Made by a program: the position numbers and the translations under genes
Assembly (NCBI RefSeq): GCF_039532605.1
Contig: NZ_BAAARY010000006.1
Location: 62,001-126,000, forward strand
Source of the DNA: Pilimelia columellifera
GTDB taxonomy: Bacteria > Actinomycetota > Actinomycetes > Mycobacteriales > Micromonosporaceae
DNA: 64,000 nt
Direction of reading: 5' to 3'
The notes under the pieces: generated by a model
What the model saw: the letters and a program-made list of their open reading frames with translations, nothing else
Database searches by the model: none
Told to the model about the DNA's origin: nothing
Shown here: positions 31,695 to 40,685 of the stretch, piece after piece
Layout of the letters: each line of letters opens with the position of its first letter
Position numbering within the stretch: position 1 is the first letter of the stretch

Positions 31695-33675
31695 TGTTGA
31701 CCACCTCCTCCCGGTAGGTCTCCGGCAGAACGCCGGAGACGACGCCCGTCAACATGGACTCCAGTTCGGCGGCGGTGAACGGCAGCCCGCGGACCTGGTT
31801 GTAGGGGATCGCGTCGACCAGGTACCGGGCCCGGATGACGTGCGCGAGCTGCCCGAGGTTCATTTCCGGGATGACCACCCGTTCGTAGCCGGCGAGCACG
31901 TCGCCGAGGTTCGCCGGCAGCGGCGACAGGTGCCGCAGGTGCGCCTGGGCGATGTCGAGCCCACGTTGCCGCAGCGTCCGGCAGGCCGCGCCGATCGGAC
32001 CGTAGGTGGAGCCCCAGCCGAGCACCAGGACGCGCGCCGCGCCGGCCGGGTCCTCGACCTCGACGTCCGGCACCGGGATCGCCGCGATCCGGGCGGCCCG
32101 GATGCGAACCATGTGGTCGTGGTTGGCCGGGTCGTAGGAGATGTCGCCGGTCCTGTCGGCCTTCTCCAGTCCGCCGATCCGGTGCTCCAGGCCCGGGGTG
32201 CCGGGCACCGCCCAGGGCCGGGCCAGAGTCTGCGGGTCCCGCAGGTACGGCAGGAACTTCTCGCCCTCGTTCGGGCCGGTGGCGAAGTCGACCCGCAGGT
32301 CGGGCAGGTCGGCGACGTCGGGCAGCCGCCACGGCTCGGAGCCGTTGGCGACGTAGTTGTCCGACAGCAGCATCACCGGGGTGCGGTAGGTGAGGGCGAT
32401 CCGGGCGGCCTCGATGGCCGCGTCGAAGCAGTCGGCGGGGGAGCGCGGGGCGATGACCGCCAGCGGGGCCTCGCCGTGTCGGCCGAACAGCGCCATGTTG
32501 AGGTCGGCCTGTTCGGTCTTGGTCGGCAGCCCGGTGGACGGGCCGGCCCGCTGCACGTCGATGACGACCAACGGTAGTTCGAGCATGATCGCCAGGGAGA
32601 TCGTCTCGCCCTTGAGCGCCACGCCGGGTCCTGATGTGGTGGTGACCCCGAGCGAGCCGCCGTAGGACGCGCCGACGGCGGCGCCGACCGCGGCGATCTC
32701 GTCCTCGGCCTGCATGGTGACGATGCCGAACCGCTTGTGCTTGCTCAGCTCGTGCAGGATGTCCGAGGCCGGGGTGATCGGGTACGCGCCGAGGAACATC
32801 GGCAGCCCGGAGCGGACCGTCGCGGCGACCAGTCCCAGCGCCAGCGCCCCGTTGCCGGTGATGTTGCGGTAGTCGCCGGCCGGCATCGTGGCCGGGGCGA
32901 TCTCGTACCGGACGGCGAACGCCTCGGCCGTCTCGCCGTAGTTCCAGCCGGCCTTGAACGCGGCCACGTTGGCGGTGACCAGATCCGGACGTTTGGCGAA
33001 CTTCTTCTCCAGGAACCGCATCGTAGAGTCGTACGGCCGCGAGTACATCCAGGAGAGCAGGCCGAGGGCGAACATGTTCTTGGCCCGTTCGGCGTCCTTC
33101 TTGGACACCTCGTGTACGGCCAGGGCGCCGATCGTCATGCTGGCCAGCGCCACCGGGTGCACGGCGTAGGCGTCGAGCGAGCCGTCCTCCAGCGGGTTGG
33201 CGGCGTAGCCGACCTTCTTGAGGTTGCGTGGGGTGAACTCGTCGGTGTTGACGATGACTGTCGCCCCGGCGGGCAGGTCGCCGACGTTGGCCTTCAGCGC
33301 GGCGGGGTTCATCGCGACGAGGACGTTCGGGGAGTCGCCGGGGGTGAGGATGTCGTAGTCGGCGAAGTGCACCTGGAAGCTGGAGACGCCCGGCAGGGTG
33401 CCGGCGGGCGCCCGGATCTCTGCGGGGAAGTTCGGCAGCGTGGAGATGTCGTTGCCCAGCTGCGCGGTTTCGGAGGTGAACCGGTCGCCGGTGAGCTGCA
33501 TGCCGTCGCCGGAGTCGCCAGCGAACCGGATGATCACGCGATCGAGACGCTCGACCCGTTTGGCCGGTCCGTCCGGATCGAGTGGGGTCGCGGCCGACTG
33601 ACCTGGCCCGCCCAGCGGGCCTGGCTCGTCCCGTAGGCCTGGCGTGAGCTGCCCGGACTCCTTTTGCTCGGTCAC
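31687..33675 (-). CDS. korA: 2-oxoacid:ferredoxin oxidoreductase subunit alpha (gamma-alpha fusion)
   Basis: A 662-residue subunit. The gamma domain comes first (about residues 40-230: VIIRFAGDSGDGMQLTGDRF, NFPAEIRAPAGTLPGVSSFQ), fused to the alpha domains (about 270-640: LGAYPITPASDILHELSK, TMQAEDEIAAVGAAVGASYG, TTSGPGVALKGETISLA, VIDVQRAGPSTGLPTKTEQ). The gamma-alpha order is that of KorA proteins. GTG at 33675 follows GGAAAGG with 9-nt spacing. The leader carries an iron-box-like palindrome (see 33707-33719). The gene pair is divergent from a secreted peptidase gene. Confidence 0.93.
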   Translation of the reverse strand: MTEQKESGQLTPGLRDEPGPLGGPGQSAATPLDPDGPAKRVERLDRVIIRFAGDSGDGMQLTGDRFTSETAQLGNDISTLPNFPAEIRAPAGTLPGVSSFQVHFADYDILTPGDSPNVLVAMNPAALKANVGDLPAGATVIVNTDEFTPRNLKKVGYAANPLEDGSLDAYAVHPVALASMTIGALAVHEVSKKDAERAKNMFALGLLSWMYSRPYDSTMRFLEKKFAKRPDLVTANVAAFKAGWNYGETAEAFAVRYEIAPATMPAGDYRNITGNGALALGLVAATVRSGLPMFLGAYPITPASDILHELSKHKRFGIVTMQAEDEIAAVGAAVGASYGGSLGVTTTSGPGVALKGETISLAIMLELPLVVIDVQRAGPSTGLPTKTEQADLNMALFGRHGEAPLAVIAPRSPADCFDAAIEAARIALTYRTPVMLLSDNYVANGSEPWRLPDVADLPDLRVDFATGPNEGEKFLPYLRDPQTLARPWAVPGTPGLEHRIGGLEKADRTGDISYDPANHDHMVRIRAARIAAIPVPDVEVEDPAGAARVLVLGWGSTYGPIGAACRTLRQRGLDIAQAHLRHLSPLPANLGDVLAGYERVVIPEMNLGQLAHVIRARYLVDAIPYNQVRGLPFTAAELESMLTGVVSGVLPETYREEVVNNG

Positions 33676-33706
33676 CTGTGCCGACCTTTCCGACGCGACG
33701 TGTGGC

Positions 33707-33719
33707 TAAGGCAAGCCTA
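33707..33719. promoter_or_regulatory. Possible DtxR/IdeR-like iron box upstream of korAB
   Basis: TAAGGCAAGCCTA lies 31 nt upstream of the korA start codon. It matches about 9 of 12 aligned positions of the core of the actinobacterial iron box (AGGnnAnnCCT type). KorAB carries Fe-S clusters, so iron-dependent control would make sense, but one imperfect match is weak evidence. The rest of the 430-nt gap to the divergent peptidase gene (33676-34105) has no convincing gene. Confidence 0.3.
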
Positions 33720-34105
33720 CGTCGGGTGGGGTGGCGGCTACGGGGTGGGTGGGGCGTGGGGCCGCCGAAGAGAACTGGGCCACATCGACGACGCCGGAGC
33801 CGCCCCTTCGGGTAGAAAGCGGCACTTTCGTCACTTCGGGTGCCATTCACGCCGAGCTGCCACCCGGTGGCGTGGTGTGGTCGCGCTCTGGCGCTCGGTC
33901 AGAAGGGGAGACCTGCGCCACATCGACCAGACACTATGGTTGGTTGATGGCGTTTGGTGTGGAGATTTATGACCTTCTCTGCATTCCAGCGCCCGACTGG
34001 TGGGGTTCTACGGGCCCCCACGGGTGCGCGACGGTGATAGAGATATGGCGGCGCGACGGAAATCCGCGCGCTTCAGCACGTTCACCCCCACCGAAAGGCC
34101 AGTGC

Positions 34106-35866
34106 ATGTCGCTGATTGCCCGATCTCTGCGTGTCGGCATCGCAGGAACTGTCGCCATTGGTCTGTTGACCACCGGCGCCGCCGCCTACTCCGCCCCCGG
34201 CGCAGCCCGCCACTCGTCCGCCCCCGAACAGGTCAAGGTGGACAAGGTCCCCACCCCGAGGCTGTCCTGGTACGACTGCGAGGACTTCCAGTCCTCGCCG
34301 ATCATCCCGCAGTGCGCCACGGTGAAGGTCCCCCTCGACTACGACGACCCGACCGGGCCCACCACCGAGCTGGCGGTCCTACGGCTCAAGGCCACCGGAA
34401 GCCCGGCCCAGCGCAAGGGCACCCTGTTCGTGAACCCGGGCGGTCCGGGCGGGGCGGGCACCATGTTGGCCGCGATCGCCCCCGCCTTCCTCAGCCCGAA
34501 GGTCCTCCAGAGCTTCGACGTCGTCGGCATCGACCCGCGTGGCGTCAACTTCAGCGACCAGGTCCGCTGCTACTCCTCGCCGGGTGAGCAGCGTGCCGCC
34601 TTCGACGGCTTCAAGGAGCCGTTCCCGATAAGTCCGGCCGAGACAAGCGCGTTCTTCGCCAGCTCCCGCAGTCTCGGCAAGGCGTGCGACACCACCGGGG
34701 CCCCGCTCACCCGGAAGGTCTCCACCGCCGAGGTCGCCCGCGACATGGACCTGATGCGCCGGGCCGTCGGTGACGAGAAGCTTACCTATCTGGGCTTCAG
34801 CTACGGTACGGCGCTCGGCCAGTACTACGGCAACATGTTCCCGGACCGCGTGCGCGCCATCGTCAACGACGGCGTCCTCAACCCGGTCAACTGGGTCGGC
34901 GACCCGGCCAGGCCCAGCGAGCTGGACTCCCGGATCCGTTCCGGCCTGGGCGCGGTCAAGGCGCTCAACGAGATCATGAAGCGTTGCAAGGACGCCAAGA
35001 AGAAGTGCGTCCTCGGCGCCACCGCGCAGGCCAAATGGGACCGCGTCATGACCGACCTCAAGAAGAAGCCGGTCGTCATCGACGACGGAGGCGAAAAGCT
35101 CACCGTCACCTACGCCATGGCCGTCGGGACCGTGTTGGGCGCGATGTACGACCCGGCCGGCTGGGAAGCCGTGATCGACATCACCAACCTGCTGTACAAG
35201 GCCGTCACCAAGAAGACCGCCGATGTCGACCGGTCCGCCCTGCGGCAGCGATTCGCGCCGAAGCGGGCCGGCATGGCGGGCTTCCCCTACAACAACGGCC
35301 TTGAGTCCGGCCTCTCGGTCGTCTGCAGCGACACCACGAACCTGCCGCGACTGGAGGACTACCCGGCCGAGGCGCAGCTGGCCGACAAGCGGGCGCCCAA
35401 CTTCGGTCCGGCGTGGATGTGGTACAGCGCCCCGTGCGCCCAGTCGACCTGGACCGCCCAGGACGACGACGCCTACCGCGGCCCGTTCAACGTCAGGACC
35501 GCGTCCCCGATGATGTTCGTCGGCAACACCTACGACCCGGCCACCTACTACTGGGAGGCCCTCGACTCGGCCGCCCTCAGCCCGGGCGCCTACCTGGTCA
35601 AGAGCCAGAGCTGGGGTCACACCGCCTACGGATCGTCGGCCTGCGTGACCGGCAGGGTCGACGCCTACCTCCTCGCGCTGACGGAACCGGCGGCCAAGGC
35701 CTGCCTCGGCGACGTCCAGCCGTTCGTGACCAACTCCTCCTCGGCCGGCGCCCGCGCCACCGTGGCGGGCCCGCTCACCCCGGAGACGGTCGTGCGCATC
35801 CTCAAGAGCCGGAAGCAGATCATGCCGCCGGTCGCCAACCCGTGGCTGGCCAACGCCGGTCGCTGA
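34106..35866 (+). CDS. Secreted S33-family (TAP-like) alpha/beta-hydrolase peptidase, copy 1
   Basis: A 586-residue secreted hydrolase. The signal peptide is about residues 1-33 (RVGIAGTVAIGLLTTGAAAYSA). The fold starts with WYDCEDFQSSP and VKVPLDYDDPTGPTTELAV; the oxyanion loop is LFVNPGGPGGAGTML; the nucleophile elbow is YLGFSYGTALGQYY with Ser232. The C-terminal TAP-like domain ends in the acid and His region (MMFVGNTYDPATYYWEAL, SQSWGHTAYGSSACVTGRVD). Such Streptomyces enzymes are tripeptidyl aminopeptidases or prolyl-type peptidases (SlpD/E). GAAAGG lies 7 nt before the ATG at 34106. A paralogue follows directly. Confidence 0.9.
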   Translation: MSLIARSLRVGIAGTVAIGLLTTGAAAYSAPGAARHSSAPEQVKVDKVPTPRLSWYDCEDFQSSPIIPQCATVKVPLDYDDPTGPTTELAVLRLKATGSPAQRKGTLFVNPGGPGGAGTMLAAIAPAFLSPKVLQSFDVVGIDPRGVNFSDQVRCYSSPGEQRAAFDGFKEPFPISPAETSAFFASSRSLGKACDTTGAPLTRKVSTAEVARDMDLMRRAVGDEKLTYLGFSYGTALGQYYGNMFPDRVRAIVNDGVLNPVNWVGDPARPSELDSRIRSGLGAVKALNEIMKRCKDAKKKCVLGATAQAKWDRVMTDLKKKPVVIDDGGEKLTVTYAMAVGTVLGAMYDPAGWEAVIDITNLLYKAVTKKTADVDRSALRQRFAPKRAGMAGFPYNNGLESGLSVVCSDTTNLPRLEDYPAEAQLADKRAPNFGPAWMWYSAPCAQSTWTAQDDDAYRGPFNVRTASPMMFVGNTYDPATYYWEALDSAALSPGAYLVKSQSWGHTAYGSSACVTGRVDAYLLALTEPAAKACLGDVQPFVTNSSSAGARATVAGPLTPETVVRILKSRKQIMPPVANPWLANAGR

Positions 35867-35891
35867 TCGGCCGCTGAACACCATCGAGTAG

Positions 35892-35921
35892 CGGTGGCGG
35901 CGGCTCCAGCCGCCGCCACCG
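35892..35921 (+). terminator. Hairpin between the two S33 peptidase genes
   Basis: A 14-bp GC-rich stem (35892-35905 with 35908-35921) in the 85-nt gap between the tandem peptidase genes. It is followed by TCCTTGTCC, a weak pyrimidine run. It may end or attenuate transcription between the paralogues, so that the second gene would need its own promoter or read-through. Confidence 0.6.
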
Positions 35922-35951
35922 TCCTTGTCCACACCACCAGGGGGAGCACAG

Positions 35952-37733
35952 ATGTCGCCGATCGCACGGCTCGGGACCATGGCACTGGCCGGGGTCCTCG
36001 GCGTGGGTCTCGTCGGTGTCCAGTCCGAGCAAGCCGCCGCGCGGGCCTGGGCCGCCGGCGCCGGCGCGACACTGGGCCGATCCGTCGCCTCGGACGTGAC
36101 GTCGCCCGAGGAGGCCCTCCGCGTCGACCGGGTGCCGACGCCGGTCCCGGCCTGGGCCACGTGTCATGGCGGCCGTCTCGACTGTGCCAAGGTCACATTG
36201 CCGCTGGACTACAACTCTCCGAACGGCGCCACGGTCACCATCGCGCTGGCCCGCCTGCGGGCGACGGCGCCGGCCGGGAAACGCTCCCCCAGCCTGTTCG
36301 TGAACCCAGGCGGTCCGGGCGGGTCCGGAATCGCGCTGGTGGCGCGGCCGACCACCTTCGCCAGCGCCGCGCTGCGCGCGACCTTCGACATCGTCGGGTT
36401 CGACCCGCGCGGCGTCGGCGCCAGCCAGGCCGTCCGCTGCCACGCCACGAACAACGACCAGGCCAAGACCCGGGCGAAGTCGGCGTTCCCGTTTCCGGTC
36501 ACCAAGGCGCAGGAGCAGCGGCATGTCGCCTATTCCGGCCTGCTCGCCAAGAACTGCTCCGGCGCCGGCCGCCTCCTCGCCGGCGCGATGTCGACCGCGC
36601 AGGTCGCGCGCGATCTCGAACTGCTCCGCCGCGCGGTCGGCGACGACAAGCTCAACTATCTCGGATTCAGCTACGGCTCGGTGCTCGGCCAGCAGTACGC
36701 CAATCTCTTTCCCGACCGGGTCCGCACCATGGTCATCGATGGTGTGGTGGACGCCCGCCAGTGGGCCGGGACGAATGACCGGCCGATGTTCGACCGCATC
36801 CGGTCGGGCGAGGCCACCGCGCGAGGCCTCGCTGAGCTGCTCAAGCGCTGCGCCGCGGCCGGGAAGGAACGGTGCCCGTTCGCCGCGGCGGGCGCCCCGG
36901 CATCGAGTTTCGAGACGATCACCAAACGGCTCACGGCGGAACCGCTGAAGGTTCCCACCGGCAAGGCCACGTCACTCACCTACCGGTACAACGAGCACAT
37001 CGCGTTGACCACCGCGGCCCTCTACGACGATCCGGTGCTGGCCACCACCCTTGCCGCCGAGGTATGGACGGCCACCAGCCCCTCGGCGTCGGCCGCTGCC
37101 AAGAAGAAGGCCCTGGCCGCGATCGGCAAACTGGCGGGCAGTCTGGGCTTCGGCGTGGCCAGGACCGCGGCGGCGGCGTCGTACGACAACACCGAGGAAG
37201 CCCAGCTCGGCGTCATGTGCTCCGACGGTCGGCATGCCGCCAAGGCGACGGCGTGGCCGGCCCTGGCCGCCGCGGCCGACAAGGGCGCTCGGCATTTCGG
37301 ACGAATGTGGTCCTGGATGGACAGCCCGTGCGCGACGAGCGTCTGGAAGGCCAAGGACGAGGACGCCTACCGGGGTCCGTTCGACCGGGTGACGGCCGGC
37401 CCGGTGCTGGTGGTCGGGAACACCTGGGATCCGGTGACCCATCCCGCCAACGCGGTCGCCATCGCCACGCTGCTGCCCAACAGTCGCATGTTGGGCAGTG
37501 ACAGCTGGGGCCACACCGCCTACGGCACGTCCCGCTGCGTCACCCGCGCCATCGACCACTACCTTGTCACCGGCGCCACCGACACCGTGCCACGTCCGGA
37601 CGCGCTCCCGCCGCCCGGCCTGGTCTGTATGGGCGACCGCCAGCCCTACGCCTCACCGACCCTCTTCGACCCGCCCGGTGGCCACCGGCCCGCGCTGCCC
37701 GCCCCGTTGCCGCTCATGGCGGTCCGTGGCTGA
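35952..37733 (+). CDS. Secreted S33-family (TAP-like) alpha/beta-hydrolase peptidase, copy 2
   Basis: A 593-residue paralogue of the preceding protein with the same layout: signal peptide in residues 1-35 (LGTMALAGVLGVGLVGVQS), VTLPLDYNSPNGATVTIAL, oxyanion loop LFVNPGGPGGSGIALV, nucleophile Ser240 in YLGFSYGSVLGQQY, and the C-terminal VLVVGNTWDPVTHPANAV and SDSWGHTAYGTSRCVTRAID with the catalytic acid and His. GGGGAG precedes the ATG at 35952 with 6-nt spacing. The two copies differ throughout, so the duplication is old or the pair was acquired together. Extracellular peptide degradation is the likely role. Confidence 0.9.
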   Translation: MSPIARLGTMALAGVLGVGLVGVQSEQAAARAWAAGAGATLGRSVASDVTSPEEALRVDRVPTPVPAWATCHGGRLDCAKVTLPLDYNSPNGATVTIALARLRATAPAGKRSPSLFVNPGGPGGSGIALVARPTTFASAALRATFDIVGFDPRGVGASQAVRCHATNNDQAKTRAKSAFPFPVTKAQEQRHVAYSGLLAKNCSGAGRLLAGAMSTAQVARDLELLRRAVGDDKLNYLGFSYGSVLGQQYANLFPDRVRTMVIDGVVDARQWAGTNDRPMFDRIRSGEATARGLAELLKRCAAAGKERCPFAAAGAPASSFETITKRLTAEPLKVPTGKATSLTYRYNEHIALTTAALYDDPVLATTLAAEVWTATSPSASAAAKKKALAAIGKLAGSLGFGVARTAAAASYDNTEEAQLGVMCSDGRHAAKATAWPALAAAADKGARHFGRMWSWMDSPCATSVWKAKDEDAYRGPFDRVTAGPVLVVGNTWDPVTHPANAVAIATLLPNSRMLGSDSWGHTAYGTSRCVTRAIDHYLVTGATDTVPRPDALPPPGLVCMGDRQPYASPTLFDPPGGHRPALPAPLPLMAVRG

Positions 37734-37822
37734 GCTGCTACCGGCTGAGCGGCCCGTGGCTGAGTCGTCCGCTGTTCAGGCGTCGTCCCAGGGCGCGTGG
37801 TTGCGCGTAATAGGCTGCGGCG

Positions 37823-38197
37823 GTGAGCTATCTCGGCACCTACGCGACGCTCGGGCTGGCGCTGCTCGTCGGGACGGTCCTGTTCCTGGCGGCCTTTGGC
37901 CTCAACCGGCTGTTACGGCCGGCCCGGCCGGCGACCTCGCCTGGGCGCTTCGAGCCGTACGAGTGCGGTCTGGACGCGGCGCCGGGCCCGTGGGCGCAGA
38001 CCCGCATCAGGTACTACGTCTACGCGTACCTGTATGTCCTGTTCGCGGTCGAGAGCGTCTTCCTGTTCCCCTGGGCGGTCGTGTTCGCCCGCCCGGAGTT
38101 CGGCGCGACCGCGGTCGTCGAGATGGCGATCTTCGTCGCGGTGCTGGCGCTGGGTCTGCTGTACGCCTGGCGCAAGAAGGTCCTGCGCTGGGAGTAG
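37823..38197 (+). CDS. nuoA: NADH-quinone oxidoreductase subunit A, stand-alone copy
   Basis: A 124-residue NuoA with three transmembrane helices (LGLALLVGTVLFLAAFGLN; YLYVLFAVESVFLFPWAVVF; EMAIFVAVLALGLLYAWRKK). The conserved loop RFEPYECGLDAAPGPWAQTR, with the ECG cysteine that sits near the quinone site, and the Glu of AVESVFLFPWA are intact. No other nuo gene is nearby; the next gene is folP2 on the other strand. A stand-alone nuoA may serve an incomplete or second complex I, or replace a copy missing elsewhere. GTG at 37823 lies 6 nt after TAGGCT (leaderless signature). Confidence 0.9.
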   Translation: MSYLGTYATLGLALLVGTVLFLAAFGLNRLLRPARPATSPGRFEPYECGLDAAPGPWAQTRIRYYVYAYLYVLFAVESVFLFPWAVVFARPEFGATAVVEMAIFVAVLALGLLYAWRKKVLRWE

Positions 38198-38210
38198 CCC
38201 GGCGAGCCGC

Positions 38211-39080
38211 TCAGGCCAGCCCTCGTCGGGACACCGCCGGCGGACGGTCGCCGCGTACCGCAGACACCAGATCCAACGCCTGACGGGTCTGCCGCACCTC
38301 GTGCGCCCGGAAGACCCGGGCGCCCAGCCAGGCCGACAACGCGGTGGCCGCCAGCGTTCCGGTGACCCGCTCGTCCACCGGCAGGTCCAACGTCTCGCCG
38401 ATGAAGTCCTTGTTCGACAGCGCCACCAGCACCGGCCACCCGGTAGCCGTCAGCTCGCCGAGCCGGCGGGTGATCGCCAACGAGTGCCGGGTGTTCTTGC
38501 CGAAGTCGTGCGCCGGGTCGATGAGGATGCCGTCGCGCCGCGCGCCAAGGCCCACCGCCCGGTCCGCCAGGGCCGTCACGGTCGTCAGCACGTCGGACAC
38601 GACGTCGGTGAACGCTGCCCGGTGCGGCCTGGTCCGCGGCTGCAGTCCGCCGGCGTGTGAGCACACCAGCCCGGCCCCGGTGTCCGCAGCGACCTGCGCC
38701 AGCTCCGGGTCCGCACCGGCCCAGGTGTCGTTGAGCAGGTCGGCGCCGGCCGCCACGGCCTCCCGCGCCACCTCGGCCCGCCAGGTGTCGATGGAGATGA
38801 CGATGTCGGCGAAGCGTTGTCGGACCGCGGCCACCGTGGCGACCGTCCGGCGGATCTCCTCAGTTGTGTCGACCGCGGCGCCGGGCCCCGCCTTGACTCC
38901 GCCGATATCGATGATGTCAGCGCCGTCGGCGACGGCCGTGTCGACGGCGCGCAGCGCGGCGTCGGCGGCGAAGGTGGCGCCCCGGTCGTAGAACGAGTCG
39001 GGGGTGCGATTGATGATCGCCATCACCACGAGATCGGTCGGCTGGAACACTCGGACGCCCAGTCGCAGCGGCTGCCCCAT
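38211..39080 (-). CDS. folP2: Dihydropteroate synthase paralogue FolP2
   Basis: A 289-residue TIM-barrel protein of the dihydropteroate synthase family. The signature MAIINRTPDSFYDRGATF near the N-terminus has Ile-Asn-Arg where true FolP has a Val-Asn-Val-Thr pattern, characteristic of the FolP2 group (Rv1207, M. leprae FolP2), which does not replace FolP1 in folate synthesis. ADIIDIGGVKAGPG, VISIDTWRAEVAREA, LLNDTWAG, ILIDPAHDFGKNT and VALSNKDFIGE complete the barrel. GAGGAGA precedes the ATG. As in mycobacteria it is near the DivIVA-like gene (the Rv1209 position) and further genes of that region. Its real substrate is unknown. Confidence 0.9.
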   Translation of the reverse strand: MGQPLRLGVRVFQPTDLVVMAIINRTPDSFYDRGATFAADAALRAVDTAVADGADIIDIGGVKAGPGAAVDTTEEIRRTVATVAAVRQRFADIVISIDTWRAEVAREAVAAGADLLNDTWAGADPELAQVAADTGAGLVCSHAGGLQPRTRPHRAAFTDVVSDVLTTVTALADRAVGLGARRDGILIDPAHDFGKNTRHSLAITRRLGELTATGWPVLVALSNKDFIGETLDLPVDERVTGTLAATALSAWLGARVFRAHEVRQTRQALDLVSAVRGDRPPAVSRRGLA

Positions 39081-39149
39081 TCGATCTTCTCCTCATTCGG
39101 GTGGGTGGCGCGGTCGCCCCGAGCGCGCGGGCGTGCCACGATCAGGCGC

Positions 39150-39917
39150 ATGGGTCAGTATCTGCTCGGGCTCGTGGCCGCGTTGACGGTGGGGGCGATC
39201 GTGTTCGCGGTCGCGGCGCTGGTCTCCGGTTCCGACCCCGGTCTCGACGAGGTGGAACCGGACGGTCGGTCATTGCCGCTGCCCACCGACCGTCCCCTGG
39301 TGGAGGCGGACGTGTCACGGGTGAGGTTCGACACCGGCGCCCGGGGTTACCGGATGGCGCAGGTCGATGCCGCGTTGGCACGGGCCGCCTATGACATCGG
39401 GTACAAGAACGAGCTGGTAGCGGTTCTTGAGGCGGAGGTGACGGCGTTGCGCGCCGGACGCGCCGACGAGGCGGACGCGCTGCGGACGGCCCGCGAGGCC
39501 GCCGAGGCCGCCGCGTCCGGTCCGCCCTCGGACTCGACGCAGCCGGCGGCGCCGGACCGGCCCGCCGACGCGCCCGGGGGCGCCGAGGCAGATGTCGCTG
39601 CGCCCACCCAACCCGACGGGCCGTCCGATGCCGGCCCCGCCGGCGCCGAGTCTGAGCTTGTCCCGCCCGCGGCCGCGCCGGCTGTCGCGCCGTCCGGGAA
39701 CGCCGACATCGCCGTGTCCGGACCGCCCGGGGAGCCCGACGTCGCCGTGTCCAACCCGCCTTCGGACGGGACCGCGCGGCCGACACCGGCGACCGCGCAA
39801 CCAGACCTGGCGACAGCGGCCCCGACCCCGTCGACCCCGCGGCCGTCCCAGGCAGGGGAGCGGGCGGTTGACCCGGCCCCGCGGCAGTCTGACGACCGCG
39901 CGAAGGACCGCACATGA
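39150..39917 (+). CDS. DivIVA-domain membrane protein (Rv1209-like)
   Basis: A 255-residue protein. One N-terminal membrane helix (LLGLVAALTVGAIVFAVAALV) is followed by a short DivIVA-type motif VRFDTGARGYRMAQVDAAL and a helical stretch to about residue 115. The rest (about 120-255) is a long disordered tail of Pro, Ala, Asp and Ser with repeats such as ISGPPGEPDVAVSNPPS. The position two genes on from folP2 and the motif match Rv1209. DivIVA-like proteins locate to curved membrane, for example at growing poles. It is co-translated with the following SRPBCC gene (4-nt overlap). Confidence 0.82.
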   Translation: MGQYLLGLVAALTVGAIVFAVAALVSGSDPGLDEVEPDGRSLPLPTDRPLVEADVSRVRFDTGARGYRMAQVDAALARAAYDIGYKNELVAVLEAEVTALRAGRADEADALRTAREAAEAAASGPPSDSTQPAAPDRPADAPGGAEADVAAPTQPDGPSDAGPAGAESELVPPAAAPAVAPSGNADIAVSGPPGEPDVAVSNPPSDGTARPTPATAQPDLATAAPTPSTPRPSQAGERAVDPAPRQSDDRAKDRT

Positions 39918-40396
39918 GCGGGGACCTGACCGAGGTTTCCCGTCCCGGCTCCGGCGAGGTGACCGCGACGATGATCGTGCGCGCCCCCGCCGCCCGGGTC
40001 TATGACGCGTTCGTGGCCTGGGAGCGGCAGTCCGAGTGGATTCCGTTCACCAAGGTACGGCTGACCTCAGGCGACGGCGGCGAGGGCAGCGTCGTGGAGG
40101 CGGTCACCGCCATCGGTCCGGCGGTGTTGCGGGACGAGATGCGCGTTCTGCGACTTGATCCGCCGTACGAGGTGCGGGTGGTCCACTTCGGGCGGCTCCT
40201 TCGCGGTCCCGGGGTGATGCGCTGTACCCCGATGACCGGCGACCGGACCCAGGTCGTGTGGCACGAGTGGTTCCACCTGCCCGGCGGCGCCGCGGGTCGG
40301 GCGATGTGGCCGCTGGTGTGGCCAGGCTCGAAGCTGGCCCTGAAGCAGGCGCTGAAGCGGTTCGCCCGGCTGGTGGAGGCCGGTCGTCTGCCCTGA
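39914..40396 (+). CDS. SRPBCC-family protein
   Basis: A 160-residue START/Bet v 1-like (SRPBCC) protein. N-terminal VTATMIVRAPAARVYDAFVAW is the first strand and helix of the fold, WIPFTKVRLTSGDGGEGSVV and YEVRVVHFGRLLRGPG are inner strands, and the C-terminal helix is LALKQALKRFARLVEAG. Such proteins bind hydrophobic ligands in a deep cavity. The ligand is not known. The start overlaps the DivIVA-like gene stop, implying co-expression and perhaps an envelope or lipid-related job. Confidence 0.83.
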   Translation: MSGDLTEVSRPGSGEVTATMIVRAPAARVYDAFVAWERQSEWIPFTKVRLTSGDGGEGSVVEAVTAIGPAVLRDEMRVLRLDPPYEVRVVHFGRLLRGPGVMRCTPMTGDRTQVVWHEWFHLPGGAAGRAMWPLVWPGSKLALKQALKRFARLVEAGRLP

Positions 40397-40438
40397 CGCG
40401 GCCGCACGGGCGGCCATGGGACATGGTGTGATGGGCCG

Positions 40439-40648
40439 ATGAAGGCAATGGGAACCTGGCTGGTCAGCATCGATCTGCCGATCGAGGCGGCGAGCCCGGG
40501 CGAGGCCGTAGACCAGTTCTGGACATACGTGCGCGAGCTGGGCCCGTCCGAGCTTCCGGTCTTCGTGGCCCCCACCGACGACGAGCTGGCCATGCTCGCG
40601 TACGTCCAGGGTGAACAGGTCAACCTCGACCCTGAGGAGGCTCCCTGA
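40439..40648 (+). CDS. Small conserved hypothetical protein, 69 residues
   Basis: A 69-residue acidic protein (WLVSIDLPIEAASPGEAVDQ, FWTYVRELGPSELPVFVAP, DELAMLAYVQGEQVNLDPEE). It looks like one small alpha/beta unit in which a strand is followed by a helix and two more strands. Codon use is that of a real gene. No ribosome binding site is seen; TGTGAT ends 6 nt before the ATG, in keeping with leaderless genes here. A second ATG three codons on is possible. I recall similar short proteins in Micromonosporaceae, but no function. Confidence 0.7.
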   Translation: MKAMGTWLVSIDLPIEAASPGEAVDQFWTYVRELGPSELPVFVAPTDDELAMLAYVQGEQVNLDPEEAP

Positions 40649-40685
40649 TCAGCCTCGCCCCGCGCGTCGGGTGTTGACCACGACC

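Noticed and set aside
31670..33850. 726-codon open frame on the korA strand in another frame
   Set aside because: The korA frame has all family motifs; the alternative frame is Arg-rich and has no recognisable domain.
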